Position numbers and translations under genes: made by a program. 64,000 bases of DNA from Lycium barbarum (Eukaryota; Streptophyta; Magnoliopsida; Solanales; Solanaceae): NCBI RefSeq assembly GCF_019175385.1, contig NC_083344.1, positions 62,558,782 to 62,622,781 on the forward strand, given 5' to 3'. The notes beneath the pieces were generated by a model. That model searched no databases. It was given only the letters and a program-made list of their open reading frames with translations, and was not told where the DNA came from. Position 1 is the first letter of the stretch. Each line of letters starts with the position of its first letter. Shown here piece by piece: positions 1 through 12,065 of this stretch.

Positions 1-1119
1 GGACCATCTTTTTAAATGTCGGGAGTGGACTCGAGATCTTGTCATCCTGCTAGTGCGTAGATACAGTTTTGAGGACCGTTTGAACTGAATGATCCTCCCC
101 TACCTCTACTGCGACGTGCTGGCACCTGCGAACCTTGCCCTACAGGGTCCACAGATGATGAAGAACCTGCTACTGATCCTGCAGGCTGGATCCTACCTTT
201 GTCAGCCACCAATGGACAATCACGCATCATGCGCCCTGGCTGACCATAGGCATAACAAACATCTGAACCCAGACGACACTGTCCTAAGTGTAACTTACCA
301 GACTGAGGACACTGTGGTATGGGTGGACTCCTCTGACTGGGATCGCCTCTATGATGGAAACACAAAACTCTGGAGCTCTGGCTCTGTCCAAAATAAAAAG
401 GATGATCAAATCTTTTGCCCGCGAATCGAAGAGGTGTACTAACCGTTGATAGGCCTGTATGACTAGAATACTGCTACCTTTGACTCCCTCTGAACTCGTT
501 AGCAGCTCCGGAAGATCTGGTCCTCTTACTGTACCTCCTATCAGAATCACGCTCACCCATTTGCGGCTGTTGTTATTCCTTCAAATTCTGGGCATGGGCC
601 TGAATACGAGCAATATCCATCCCATCCTGGAGGGAGGCTGTCAAGCCCTCCTTAATTAAATGTGGCCCTAAATCAGTCACGAACCGATGTACACTGTCCC
701 CCATATCAGCTACCATGGCTGGAACATACCTGGCTAAGTAATTAAAGCGAAGACTGTACTATCGGGCACTCATATTCCCCTGTCGGAGATTCAAGAACTT
801 GCTGGCTTGGCCCCGTTGAACCTCCGGTGGAAGGTAATGTCAAAGGAAGGCGGACGGACTCTTGCCATACTGGGGGAGGTGCATTTGCCCCTCTCGAAGA
901 CATCCAAGTGTAGTACCAATGGACGGCCACATCCCGTAATCTATAGGAAGCCAATTCCTCTGACTCAGTATCAGAAGCATGTATTATTTTCAACTTCCTG
1001 AGCATCTCATCTATAAAGCCCTGCGGGTGTTCATCCGGCTTTGACCCGTAAAATTCTGGAGGGTTCAGACTAATAAAATAACCGCCTCTTGCGTTGACCA
1101 CTCTATCACCCTGGCTCGC
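1..1119 (-). pseudogene. gag: gag pseudogene of element Z, capsid and zinc-knuckle part
   Basis: This is the C-terminal two thirds of a Tekay-type gag. The capsid part (about 742-1119) shows the family signatures LNPPEFYGSKPDE, FIDEMLRKLKIIHA and APPPVWQE, then goes out of frame. The nucleocapsid part (42-365) has a decayed CCHC knuckle, CYAYGQPGRMMRDC, in which the second Cys is Tyr and the His is Arg, so zinc binding is probably lost. A Gly/Arg-rich stretch (RSRGRGG) and the ALAG motif follow, which in relatives leads into protease. Gag would form the particle and bind the RNA. Frameshifts lie between the two parts. The missing N-terminus is at 17874-18157, beyond element A. Confidence 0.85.
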
Positions 1120-1657
1120 TGTCACACCCCGAACCATGGCTTGGGCATAACACGGAACTCGGTGCCTTGCTGCTTGTGACCGAGCGAACCACATGACTTG
1201 CTGAGTCTACATGGGAGTTGAACTGATGTGGAATATAGAGTAAACATGCGTGAACTGTGAAATCATGGAGTTCAATAATCATAAGTTTGAAAATCTTATT
1301 ATTATATCCTGAATGCAGAATTATGGTAATATATCCATTAAGACTAACTCAACTGAACATTAAGAACTGACTAGTCTATGAAACCTCTGACACGAATCTG
1401 CCTGCTAAACTGTTCACCAGGACAAGGCCCTCGGCATATCTTAAATGCATAACTGACATAGATAGAAGTAAAGACACAACCCCGAATGAGATGGGGCTCA
1501 CCAAAAACTGATACGAGTAATGTCCTAACAAGAAAATTTGTTGTCCTGTCAATCAATACATGCATCGTGAAATGCAGGCCCCCGGGCAATAGAAAGAAGA
1601 CGTTGTCAGCACATTGAATGTACGGGTATATAAAACAACTAAAAGAAATAACATGGG
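1120..1657 (-). repeat. LTR of element A, left copy, first part
   Basis: This segment aligns to the start of the right LTR of A (15702 onward), sharing the opening CCCCGAACCATGGCTTGG and the AT-rich block after it. It stops at 1657, where element B begins, and resumes at 10605. In the element's own sense this is the 3' LTR. There is no coding content. Confidence 0.85.
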
Positions 1658-4020
1658 TGTATCGACCCAGCTAGGGACCGCGACGGGTACCCGGGGCAAG
1701 CCACCGAGCACCACTGACTCTACCACTCATCTCACTCGCTTAAGGCCCTTTTATCAACTTTATACACGAATTATAGGAAAAACATATTTTAGATAGAAAT
1801 ATAAATGCTTTATATACATTGTCCTCTGGGCCATAAAAATAATATATACATATAATAACATCTTGTGAGACCATCTAACCCATACTGCGTATCTACGAGC
1901 CTCTACTGACAGACTGTATATATATAGACGGAACAAGACTCCATCGTGCCCAAAATATGCATATATACCAAAAGGAGAATCACAAGCACCTCCGAACAAT
2001 GGAGTGCTCTCAATCAGCTGACAGCTACTATGGATCTAGATCAAGCTCACCTCCCTGTCTACCTGTGGGCATGAACACAGCGTCTAAAGAAAACGGACGC
2101 CAGTACGAATATTGTACTGAGTATGAGAGGCATAAACCATGAATGAAGACAACAATAATATAATGATAATATCAATGTGAAACATCTGGATCTGAATGAC
2201 AATCATAAGAGAAGTAATGCATGTTGTCTTACTCATACTCATCATCATATCATATGTGCATAATATGTAAGCTGCCCGTCCATATCGGAACAGTGTGATA
2301 ATCAATAACAATATCCCGCGTCCGGGCCTATCGCGTCCGGGGTACCATCTCATGCTGCCCACTAGTGGTGTCTGCCCATGCCAAATGGTCATGGTGTATC
2401 CGTATAGCTGCCCGCCTTAGCGGTGACTGCCTGGCCAACTAGGCGCGGTGTAATATTATCATGACATGCTCATATTATTATTTTACATGCGTAAATCTCA
2501 AGATCAACTATACTTTATCGGGGTGACGTAAGGTCGTGATCCCCCGATTGTATTATGGAGCAATTATCGACATTCTGCCTCACCTTGAAGGAAGTAGCAC
2601 ATAAGGTGAGTGTAAGCACTAAATAACATCTCTATCATTATGGCATCATCGTATTATATCTCTTATCTTATATAGACATTTATAGATATAGACTTTTTAG
2701 CTTTCTTCGGAATACATGAACGCATGAAGAAGAAAGGAATATATGTTATAGGATTCATGCCATTGGAAGGAAAGGACTAGCCTCACATACCTTTGTCGTT
2801 TAGCTAGTCTATCGTTCACTTGATCTCTTTCGATATCACGTCGCTACCTTCACGAGAGAATTCGAATTAGTATTAGTTAATTGACTTAAGGAATACGTCA
2901 GTATTTCTAGAGAAAATTGGGCAGAACTTCCTTTATTTATACTACTTTTCCTATAGTCAATATCAACTCCCAACGTTCTCAACAACATCCACAATATTAC
3001 AATCAACAACCATCATTTATATATATTCACCATATTCCACCATTTTCCTCCAATTTCTCCACATTTATGGTTATAGCTCGTTATCGCATCTTCTCATATA
3101 TAATACTCATTTCATGGTCTAAACATCATTTACAACGTATTCATGATCATAGTATATCAACATTCATGATTCCATTTAACTACCACTCAATTGTGACACT
3201 ATTCACTCATTCAAGACCCATTTTCCATGTCATTCTACAATTCAAGCATCTTAGCTTTCCAATACCTTAAACAATGTGATAAAGTCATGAAACTTACCTT
3301 AGGTGATGGTTGAATAAGTCTTGAGTAGTAATGCCTTCTTTGCACCAAAACCCTACTTCACCTTTCTTGGGTTTTCTTGATGTAGATGACTTTTACTTGC
3401 ATTTCATACACTTTGTTTCATGGATTTGATGTTGTTTATTTTGGTTTTCCTTTGATTCTCTTGAATTCTTATGGATGAAGTGTTTGGAGAATTTTCTAGA
3501 GTATTCTTGAGTTGTGGAGATGAGAAGTGAAATAAAATACGGTTAGGATCCCTTTTTAATACTCAAAATCTGATTTTTAATGAACAACAGTCGAGGTGTA
3601 CAGTGGTCGTAAACCACACTTTACGGGCCGTATACTGGTTTACGGTCCGTCCTCCACAGTCGTATTTAAGCATATCAAAACCAGAAAGGTAGACTGAAGA
3701 TCATGGCAGTTTACGACTCAGTTTACGGGCCGTATTTCGATTTACGGTCCATATTCTGGGTCGTATTTTACCATTTCAACATTTAACAGAAAGTCGATTT
3801 TTTTTTTGAAATGTTGAAGGACGATGGCACTTTACGGTCCGTAAATCACTTTACGGGCCGTAAATCACTTTACGACCACTGGGCTGAAATAAAATTCTGC
3901 AACTTTCTAATTTCCAAAAATGCATAATTAGCCCATTCCCTACTTAGTAAAACATCGCACACTCATACCCTTCATGGGTCCATTCAATGTAGGCTTGCGG
4001 AAAATTTCCGAGGTGTAACA
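1658..4020 (-). repeat. LTR of element B, left copy (3' LTR in element sense)
   Basis: The segment is 2363 bp, begins TGTATCGACCCAG (decayed from TGTCACGACCCA) and ends GAGGTGTAACA. It aligns along its whole length with 8247-10599 and with the LTR of C. It contains the Tekay-type R/U5 blocks and, near the right end (U3 in element sense), repeated TTTACGG-N-CCGTAAA palindromes. Short reading frames across it are incidental. Confidence 0.92.
3600..3880. repeat. Palindrome cluster in U3 of B LTR
   Basis: Several copies of a 15-bp palindrome, TTTACGG-N-CCGTAAA, or half sites, are clustered here. Complete copies lie at 3831-3845 and 3850-3864, with variants near 3620, 3638, 3722 and 3750. The same cluster is in the right LTR of B (about 10200-10460), in the C LTR (about 27605-27850) and in LTR fragment K (30425-30560). 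The position upstream of the LTR promoter suggests a repeated factor-binding site (inference). Confidence 0.75.
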
Positions 4021-4037
4021 TTCTTTCTCCCTTTTGG
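4021..4037 (-). other. Polypurine tract of element B
   Basis: In element sense this is CCAAAAGGGAGAAAGAA, directly touching the 3' LTR start TGTTACACCTCGG. It primes plus-strand DNA synthesis in this family. It is followed on the internal side by the conserved hairpin at 4038-4057. Confidence 0.85.
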
Positions 4038-4057
4038 AACATTCGTCCTCGAATGTT
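4038..4057. other. PPT-adjacent hairpin, element B
   Basis: A perfect inverted repeat, AACATTCG with CGAATGTT, has arms of 8 bases separated by four bases. The same hairpin occurs next to the PPT in D (35896-35915) and E (54011-54030), and in decayed form in I (62785-62804) and A (about 12083-12100). Confidence 0.8.
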
Positions 4058-4226
4058 AAACACTTGGGATTCTACGAAAATTTTGCTAGAGTTTCCTCTG
4101 TAATCTGGCGCTACCAACCTGTCACAACAACCCACAATATCATCGCCTCACAGTGCTACATTGCAATATCAACATATCTATGGCCACACATGAGCAAAAG
4201 CACGAAAACAAATAAGCATACATACC

Positions 4227-5199
4227 TCATACCGCTGGCGTCTCATCTTGCATCTCCTCTGGGGATTGGAATAAATGCGGGTGTTTGGCTTTCATATTCT
4301 CCTCCACTTCCCAAGTCATTTCTTCCCGGTTATTGTTTCGTTACAAGACCTTCACTGAAGCTACTTCTTTGTTTCGAAGTCTTCGTACTTGTCTATCTAA
4401 AATGGCAACAGGCACTTCTTCATATGCTAGTTTCTCCGTCACTTGGACATCATCAACCGGAACTATTCTTGTTGGGTCTCCAATACACTTGCGGAGCATC
4501 GAAACATGAAAAACTGGGTGCACTGACTCAAGCTCTGAAGGTAAGTCCAATTTGTAGGCTACACGACCCACCTTACGGATGACTCTATAAGGTCTAATAT
4601 ATCTTGGGCTCAACTTCCCTTTTTTTGCCAAACCTCATCACCCCTTTCATTGGCGATACTTTCAGAAATACCCAATCATTGGCCTGAAATTCCAAGTCTC
4701 GTCGGCAGTTATCCGCATAAGACTTTTGGCGGCTTTGGGCTGTCAATAATCGATCTCGTATCACCTTGACTTTCTCCACTGATTGTTGAATCAATTCGGG
4801 GCCTATTAGTTGTACTTCTCCCGTCTCAAACCATCCAATCGGGGATCTGCATTTCCTTCCATACAAAGCTTCATATGGAGCCATTTGTATACCGGAATGG
4901 TAGCTATTATTATAGGCAAACTCAATCAAGGGTAAGTGATCATCCCAACTACCACCAAAATCTAATATGCAGGCCCTTAACATATCCTCCAAAGTCTGAA
5001 TAGTACGTTCGGCTTGTCCATCAGTCTGTGGATGAAACGCCGTACTGAGCTTGACTTTGGTACCTAGACTTTCTTGAAAAGACTTCCAAAACTTGGCTGT
5101 AAACTGTGCCCCTCTGCCTGTAATAATGGCTAATGGAATTCCGTGAAGTCGCATAATTTCTTTCAAGTACAACCTAGCATAATCCGGCCCTTCGGGAAG
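4227..5199 (-). pseudogene. pol: Integrase C-half with chromodomain, element B
   Basis: The reading starts inside the integrase catalytic core. The second catalytic position reads ITGRGAQF where relatives have SDRGAQF, so the Asp is lost. HPQTDGQAERTIQTLEDMLRA carries the catalytic Glu. The GPY-like region and KLDLPSELESVHPVFHVS follow, then a chromodomain beginning YEEVPVAILDRQ that marks the chromovirus (Tekay) lineage. A frameshift occurs at the homopolymer near 4615-4626, and a stop replaces the conserved Trp after VASVKVL. The frame would end at 4227-4229. The zinc-binding HHCC part and the first catalytic Asp are absent because of the deletion near 5175-5200. Confidence 0.9.
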
Positions 5200-6749
5200 T
5201 CACAATACACGACATAGCCATCCGGCCCTTCGGGAAGTGTTAACACTGGAGCTGAAGTCAATCTGTCTTTCAACTCTTGAAAACTACGCTCGCAAGCGTC
5301 ATTCCACTGAAATTTCGCTGACTTCTGGGTTAGCATCATCAATGGAGCTGAAATAGATGAAAAGCTCTCTACGAATCTTCTATAATAGCCTGCTAAACCC
5401 AGAAAACGACAGACTTCCGTAGGTGTCGTAGGCCTTGGCCAAGTCTTCACAGCTTCAATTTTCTGAGTGTCAACTCGGACGCCATCACCTGAAATAACAT
5501 GGCCTAGAAATGTCACAGAATTCAGCCAAAACTCGCACTTTGAAAATTTCGCATATAATTCCCGAGCTCGAAGAATGCCAAGAACAATTCTCAAATGATC
5601 TGCATGCTCCGATTCTGTGCGAGAATATACCAGAATATCATCAATAAACACTATCATAAACAAGTCCAAGAGTGTCCTGAACACATTGTTCATTAGATTC
5701 ATGAACACTACCGGAGCGTTAGTCAACCCAAATGACATCACTCGGAATTCATAGTGGCTGTATCTCGTCCTGAAAGCTGTTTTGGGAATGTCCACTTCTC
5801 TAACTCTCACCTGATGATAACCCGATCGCAAATCTATTTTAGAAAACCATTTGGCACCTTGCAATTGATCGAATAAGTCATCAATCCTTGGAAGAGGATA
5901 TTTGTTCTTCACCGTCACCTTGTTCAACTGCCTGTAATCGATACACATTCGTAGAGAACCGTCCTTCTTTCTTACGAACAAGACTGGTGCTCCCCACGGC
6001 GATGAATTGGGCCTTATAAACCCCTTTTCGACCAAGTCCTTCAACTGTGCCTTTAGCTCTTTCAATTCTGCCGGAGCCATTCGATAAGGAGGGATAGAAA
6101 TGGGCTCAGTGTCCGGCAATACATCAATAGTGAAGTCAATTTCCCTCTCAGGAGGAAGACCTTGTAGTTCGTCTGGAAATACATCTGGGAATTCATTCAC
6201 TACCGGAACAGATTGGAAAGCTGGAGACTTTGCCTCGGTGTCATAAACCCGAACTAGATGGTAAATATAGCCTTTAGCTATAATCTTTCTTGCCTTAAGG
6301 TAGGAAATAAACCTACCCTTTGGGGATGCCGTATTACCCTTCCATTGAAGTACGGGCTCTCCCGGATATTGAAATAGAACCATTTTCGTTTGGCAATCGA
6401 CATTGGCATAACATGAGGCCAACCAATCCATACCCATAATTACATCGAAATCTATCATTTCAAGCTCAATCAAATCGGCTTTAGTCTGGCGATCACATAT
6501 CACAATGACACAATTTTTGTATACTTTCCTCGCTATTACCGGATCACCAACCGGAGTGAATACCTCAAAATGTCTAATTGGGTCGGGTTTCACCCCGATA
6601 CAGTCAGCAACATACGAAGTAACATAAGATAAAGTGGAACCCGGATCGATCAAAGCATATACATCACGAGAAAATATAGTCAATGTACTTGTGACAAAAT
6701 CTAGGGAAGACTCAAGATCCTGTCGCCCAGCTAAAGCATATATGCGGGG
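5175..6749 (-). pseudogene. pol: Protease and reverse transcriptase of element B
   Basis: About 525 codons stay open in the same frame as gag. The protease has the Tekay-type active site [13 protein letters not shown] near the start. After a spacer, RT begins around [14 protein letters not shown] and shows [26 protein letters not shown] and the catalytic [10 protein letters not shown] (codons near 5631-5650), then [12 protein letters not shown]. It ends where RNase H should begin (YVVYCD) and jumps to unrelated residues at the deletion. RT would copy the element RNA in the particle. In C the same part is frameshifted, so B holds the better-preserved Tekay RT of this window. Confidence 0.93.
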
Positions 6750-8042
6750 CTAAACGGAACCTGAGGTAGATGCTCCCCCTCTGCCTCTGCCTCTACCTGC
6801 TGTAGTCTGACGAGTCTGTGCTATCGGGTGTACTGAAGAAGACCCAGCTGTTGATCCTGTAGGCTGAGTCCCAACTCTACCTCTCGCTGAAGGGCAATCC
6901 CTCATCATATGGCCAACTTGCCCGCAGGCATAGCAAGTGTCCGAACCCTGACGACACTGTCCGGAATGGAGTCTACCGCACTGGCTGCACCGCGGTACTG
7001 GAGGTCTCCGCTGACTAAAATCTCCCCTAAATTGAGAATCTGAGGCCCTCGAACTCTGGCCCTGTCCTGACTGAAAAGAATGATCAAACCTCCTATCTGA
7101 GAATCTGGGAGGCGCAATAGTCGCTTACTGACCCGAGTGTCTAGAGTGCATCTGTCTCGGTCCCCCTCTATATTCACTGCTCGCTCCCATAGATCTAGCC
7201 CTCTTACCTTGTCTTCTGTCGCTATCACGATCACTTCTTTGCGGCTGTTGTCGTTCCTCAAGATTCTGAGCATGGGCCTGTATTCGGGAAATATCCATCC
7301 CATCTTGCAAAGAGGCCGTCAGACAATCTCTAAACAAATGTGGCCCCAAACCACTCACAAATCTATGGACCCGGTCTCCCATGTCGGCCACCATAGTTGG
7401 GGCATATCTAGCCAAAGAATTGAATTGCATACTATACTCTCGGGCACTCATACTTTCTTGATTTAGGTTCAAGAACCTGTCTGCTCTAGCTCGACCGACC
7501 TCGTGTGGCAAGTAATGACGAATAAAGGCATCCACAAATTCCTGCCAAACCGGAGGAGGCGCATTGTCTCCTCTTGATGCCATCCAATTGTTATACCATA
7601 ATACCTCCACATCGTGGAGCCTATAAGAGGCCAACTCCACGGATTCGGTCTCGGAAGCATGAATAATCTTTAAGGTCCTCAACATTTCATCAATGAAGTT
7701 TTGCGGATCTTCGTCCGGCTTCGACCCAAAGAACTCCGGAGGATTTAAAGACATAAAGTCACGGGCTCTCGTACTAGCTGAACGATCACTCGGGCCCGCA
7801 TTCTGTCGTTGTGCCTGAGCGGCAACCAATTGGGTCAATAAATGTATGGCCTCGGTCACTTGTTGACCCGAAGCACCCGGTAGAGGGACCGGAGCTGAGG
7901 CGCCTCCTTGCTCTTCTACATTGGGCGAGGCCTCGTTTTGTGATTCACCTTCCCCTTCATTCGTCGGGAGCTCTCATTCCGCCCGCCTTTTCGTCATAGC
8001 GTTGCCCTTCTGGGCGGCTGTAGTTTTTCCCTTTGGCAGCAT
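6750..8042 (-). pseudogene. gag: gag of element B with three in-frame stops
   Basis: The start is placed at 8042 because the first residues MLPKGKTTAAQKG match the MPPKGK start of element C. The capsid shows LNPPEFFGSKPDEDPQNFIDEM, APPPVWQEFVDAF and FNSLARYAPTMVADMGDRVHR. The CCHC knuckle [14 protein letters not shown] (6894-6935) has all zinc ligands. A single frame of 430 codons runs to the protease, broken by TGA at 7974-7976, TAA at 7125-7127 and TAG at 6750-6752. The first sits where relatives have Arg. The second lies in the linker before the knuckle. Gag assembles the particle, and gag-pol is one frame in this lineage. Confidence 0.93.
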
Positions 8043-8246
8043 TCTGAAAGCACAACACACTTTTAGGAAAAATGAAATCTTATGTATGGCTCTATCGCAC
8101 GATCTGATAAGAAGAAAGATGGTCATTTTCCTAAATGCCCTATAGCCCCTAGTTTATTAGCGTGGCGCGCAACATACCATAAACAAGACTCTACTAGACA
8201 CGGCTCATAGACACTTCCGAGCACTGAACCGCTCTGATACCACTTT
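8043..8246 (-). other. Leader of element B with primer binding site and conserved inverted repeat
   Basis: This is the untranslated leader between the 5' LTR and gag. The primer binding site is 8231-8242, TGGTATCAGAGC in element sense, matching the 3' end of initiator tRNA-Met, set four bases from the LTR. The inverted repeat ATCGTGCGAT lies at 8094-8103. Leaders of C, Z, E, D and, weakly, A share this layout. Confidence 0.85.
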
Positions 8247-10599
8247 TGTCACGACCCAACTAGGGACCGCGACAGGTACCCGGGGCTAGCCACCGAGCAC
8301 CACTGACTCTACCACTCATCTCAATCGCTTAAGGCCCTTTTATCAACTTCATACACAAATTATAGGAAAAACATATTTTAGATAGAAATATAAATGCTTT
8401 ATATACATTTGGCTCTGGGCCATCAAAATAATATATACATATAATAACATCTTGTGAGACCATCTAACCCACACAGCGTATCTATGAGCCTCTACTGACA
8501 GACTGTATATATATAGAGGGAACAAGACTCCGTCGTGCCCAAAATATGCATATATACCAAAAGGAGAATCACAAGCACCTCCGAACAATGGAGTGCTCTC
8601 AATCAGCTGACAGCTACTATGGATCTGGATCAAGCTCACCTCCCTGTCTACCTGTGGGCATAAACACAGCGTCCAAAGAAAACGGACGTCAGTACGAATA
8701 TTGTACTGAGTCTGAGAGGCATAAACCATGAAGGAAAACAACAATAATATAATGAGAATATCAATATGAAACATCTGGATCTGAATGACAATCATAAGAG
8801 AAGTAATGCATGCTGTCTTACTCATACTCATCATCATATCATATGTGCATAATATGTAAGCTGCCCGTCCATATCGGAACGGTGTAATAATCAATAACAA
8901 TAGCCCGCGTCCAGGCCTCCCGAGTCCGGGGTACCATCTCATGTCGCCCAGTAGTGGTGTCTGCCCATGACAAATGGTCATGGTGTATCTGTATAGCTGC
9001 CCGCCTTAGCGGTGACTGCCCGGCCAACTAGGCGCGGTGTAATATTATCATGACATGCTCATATTATTATATTACATGCGTAAAGCTCAAGATCAACTAT
9101 ACTTTATCGGGGTGACGTAAGGTCGTGATCCCCCGATTGTATTGTGGAGCAATTATTGACATTCTGCCTCACCTTGAAGGAAGTAGCACATAAGGTGAGT
9201 GTAAGCAATAAATAACATCTCTATCATTATAGCATCATCGTATTATATCTCTTATCTTATATAGACATTTATAGGTATAGACTTTTTAGCTTTCTTCGGA
9301 ATACATGAACTCATGAAGAGGAAAGGAATATATGTTATAGGATTCATGCCATTGGAAGGAAAGGACTAGCCTCACATACCTTTGTCGTTTAGCTAGGCTA
9401 TCGTTCACCTGATCTCCTTCGATATCACGTCGCTACCTTCACGAGAGAATTCGAATTAGTATTAGTTAATTGACTTAAGGAATACGTTAGTATTTCTAGA
9501 GAAAATTGGGTAGAACTTCCTTTATTTATACTACTTTTCCCATAGTCCATATCAACTCCCAACGTTCTCAACAACATCCACAATATTACAATCAACAACC
9601 ATCATTTATATATATTTACCACATTCCACCATTTTCCTCCAATTTCCCTACATTTATGGTTATAGCTCGTTATCGCATATTCTCATATATAATACTCATT
9701 TCATGGTCTAAACATTATTTACAACGTATTCATGATCATAGTATATCAACATTCATGATTCCATTTAACTACCATTCAATTGTAACACTATTCACTCATT
9801 CAAGACCCATTTCCATGTCTTTCTACAAATCAAGCATCTTAGCTTTCCAATACCTAAAACAACGTGATAAAGTCATTAAACTTACCTTAGATGATGGTTG
9901 AATAAGTCTTGAGTAGTAATGCCTTCTTTGCACCAAAACCCTACTTCACCTTTCTTGGGTTTTCTTGAGGTAGATGACTTTTACTTGCATTTCATACACT
10001 TTGTTTCATGGATTGTTGATTTTGGTTTTCCTTTGATTCTCTTGAATTCTTATGGATGAAGTGTTTGGAGAATTTTCTAGAGTATTCTTGAGTTGTGGAG
10101 ATGAGAAGTGAAATAAAATGAGGTTCGGATCCCTTTTTAATACTCAAAATCTGATTTTTAATGTACAACAGTCGAGGTGTACAATGGTCGTAAACCACAC
10201 TTTACGGGTTGTATACTGGTTTCCGATCCGTCCTCCACGGTCGTATTTAAGCATATCAAAACCAGAAAGGTAAACTGAAGATCATGGCAGTTTACGACTA
10301 AGTTTACGAGCCATATTTTGATTTACGGTCCGTATTCTGGGTCGTATTTTACCATTTCAACATTTAACAGAAAATCGAATTTTTTTTGAAATGTTGAAGG
10401 ACGATGGCACTTTACGGTCCGTAAATCAGTTTACGGGCCATAAATCACTTTACGATCACTGGGCTGAAATAAAATTCCGCAACTTTCTTATTTCCCAAAA
10501 TTCATAATTATACATTCCCTACTTAGTAAAACATCGAACACTCATACCCTTCATGGGTCCAATTAGTGTAGGCTCGCGGAAAATTTCCGAGGTGTAACA
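8247..10599 (-). repeat. LTR of element B, right copy (5' LTR in element sense)
   Basis: The segment is 2353 bp, from TGTCACGACCCAACTAGGG to GAGGTGTAACA, and is closely similar to 1658-4020 with scattered substitutions and small indels. Its boundary with element A is exact: the A LTR resumes right after the target duplication at 10600-10604. Confidence 0.93.
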
Positions 10600-12065
10600 A
10601 AGGGACATGAAATAACATGATAAGTAGTGAAACTGAAAATGTGGACATGAACATGAGCATGAATACATATAAGTAAATCAATGGAAAATGAAGGTGTTGC
10701 CTCCTTGCTGACAACCCTTATTCTACGGTGGCTACGTAGTTTTAGGCTATCTGAGCCTTCTCGGTTAACTAACAAAATCCCAAAAATATTAACATGTAAA
10801 ATAAGTGGCACTTGCTGCCCATGGTTTTCATGAATATAACTTGCTTATACATGGATATCATGAATTATAGCTTGCTTGCATGAACTTTTAAAACATGTAT
10901 AGTATTTTCTTGAAAATAGCATAATATATCATAAACTAGCATGCATGAACCCATGGAATGAGATATATGGATTTTTCATAGATTACAGACAAATTCTTAA
11001 TAATCATAAAGAAATATTAAAGACTCAATGATGAATTAAAATAATTCATACATAATATAATCGTGGATATAGACCTAGGGTTATCATGAGCATGGTATAG
11101 AAACCCTAGTTTTCGTAAAGACTCATAATTTATGGATTATGAGGCGTTGGGAAGAACAATGATGTTCTCACACGTAGATAGTATGTCTACATACCTTAAA
11201 CGCTCCAAAACTTTAAGAAAAGACTGAATCTTTGAAGAAGTATTCCAAAAGCTTTGAATTTGAAACCTTGAGAAGAGTTTTCACTGATTTTCGTAGCTAC
11301 TGTTCGTTGCTAAATGGGCACTTCACCGGACCTCCAAATCCAATCTCCACCGTTCATATTTTATACCTATGTGTTATGAACACTCAGTTAAAATTTGAGC
11401 CTGATCCAACTATTAGATTATCGGAAAACACAAAATTAATATGGCTAGTCGGAATGAAACTCAACAGAAAAATACTAGAGTTTTCTCCAACTTTTTACAA
11501 CTCTTGATTTTTATAGGGTAACGGGATGGATGGATTTATTCTAGTCTTTATAAATGATAATTCTTGTAGAATACAAAGGTTCTTGATTAAAATATTTACC
11601 TTGGAGGAAACCTTAGGAAACTAGATTGTCAAACCAAATTCTTGAAGATTTCTTGATTTTCCTTGATTGCAAGAATGAGTTTCTTGAAAGATTGAAGTGT
11701 CTAGGTTCTTTAGGGACGGAGGTAGAGAGAAAAATAATTGTCTCTTAGGATTTAAAATAGGGTTATGGACATTTTTACTTCATAAAATAATAAAATAGGG
11801 AGTCCCAATTCGAGTAGGAAAAGGCTAAAAAATGTAACCCAAAATCTGAAATTCTGCTTTAACCACAAGATACCGTTAGAAAGCTATTCCAAAGGGCTAC
11901 AACTTTCATGATTTAAGTTTTCTCAAATTATCAACTAATCTAGTAGTTACGGGTGCCCGAAGTAGGCTTGTCAACCACTTTCATAATACGTATCAACTTT
12001 CAAATTTTTCGCTAAAACTCTAACGATACGAGTCTAACATGAGTTCTAAGATACGGGGTATTACA
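10600..12065 (-). repeat. LTR of element A, left copy, second part
   Basis: The A LTR continues after B. The sequence GGGACATGAAATAACATG matches 16193 onward in the right LTR. It ends GGGGTATTACA at 12065. Relative to the right copy it lacks about 170 bp (present at roughly 16270-16440) and a shorter block near 17625-17675. There is no coding content. Confidence 0.88.

Larger units (their letters stand above)
1658..10599 (-). mobile_element. Element B: Tekay chromovirus with both LTRs and an internal pol deletion
   Basis: LTRs at 1658-4020 and 8247-10599 flank a minus-strand internal region with PBS, gag, protease, RT, a truncated integrase with chromodomain, and PPT. The target duplication is ATGGG (1653-1657) / AAGGG (10600-10604), one mismatch. 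The empty site is preserved in the other LTR of A near 16190-16200, which proves the insertion point. RNase H and the front half of integrase are deleted near 5175-5200. Three in-frame stops in gag and a frameshift in integrase mean the copy cannot be autonomous. Confidence 0.93.

Noticed and set aside
89..442. Plus-strand open frame of 117 codons over the Z gag region
   Set aside because: It lies opposite the gag zinc-knuckle region and has no domain. The minus-strand reading carries the conserved motifs.
4034..4582. 182-codon plus-strand frame over the B chromodomain
   Set aside because: It is antisense to the B integrase C-terminus, which has clear family motifs.
8231..8242. tRNA gene trace near the PBS sites
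   Set aside because: Only the 12 bases complementary to the tRNA 3' end are present, as expected for a primer binding site. No tRNA body follows.
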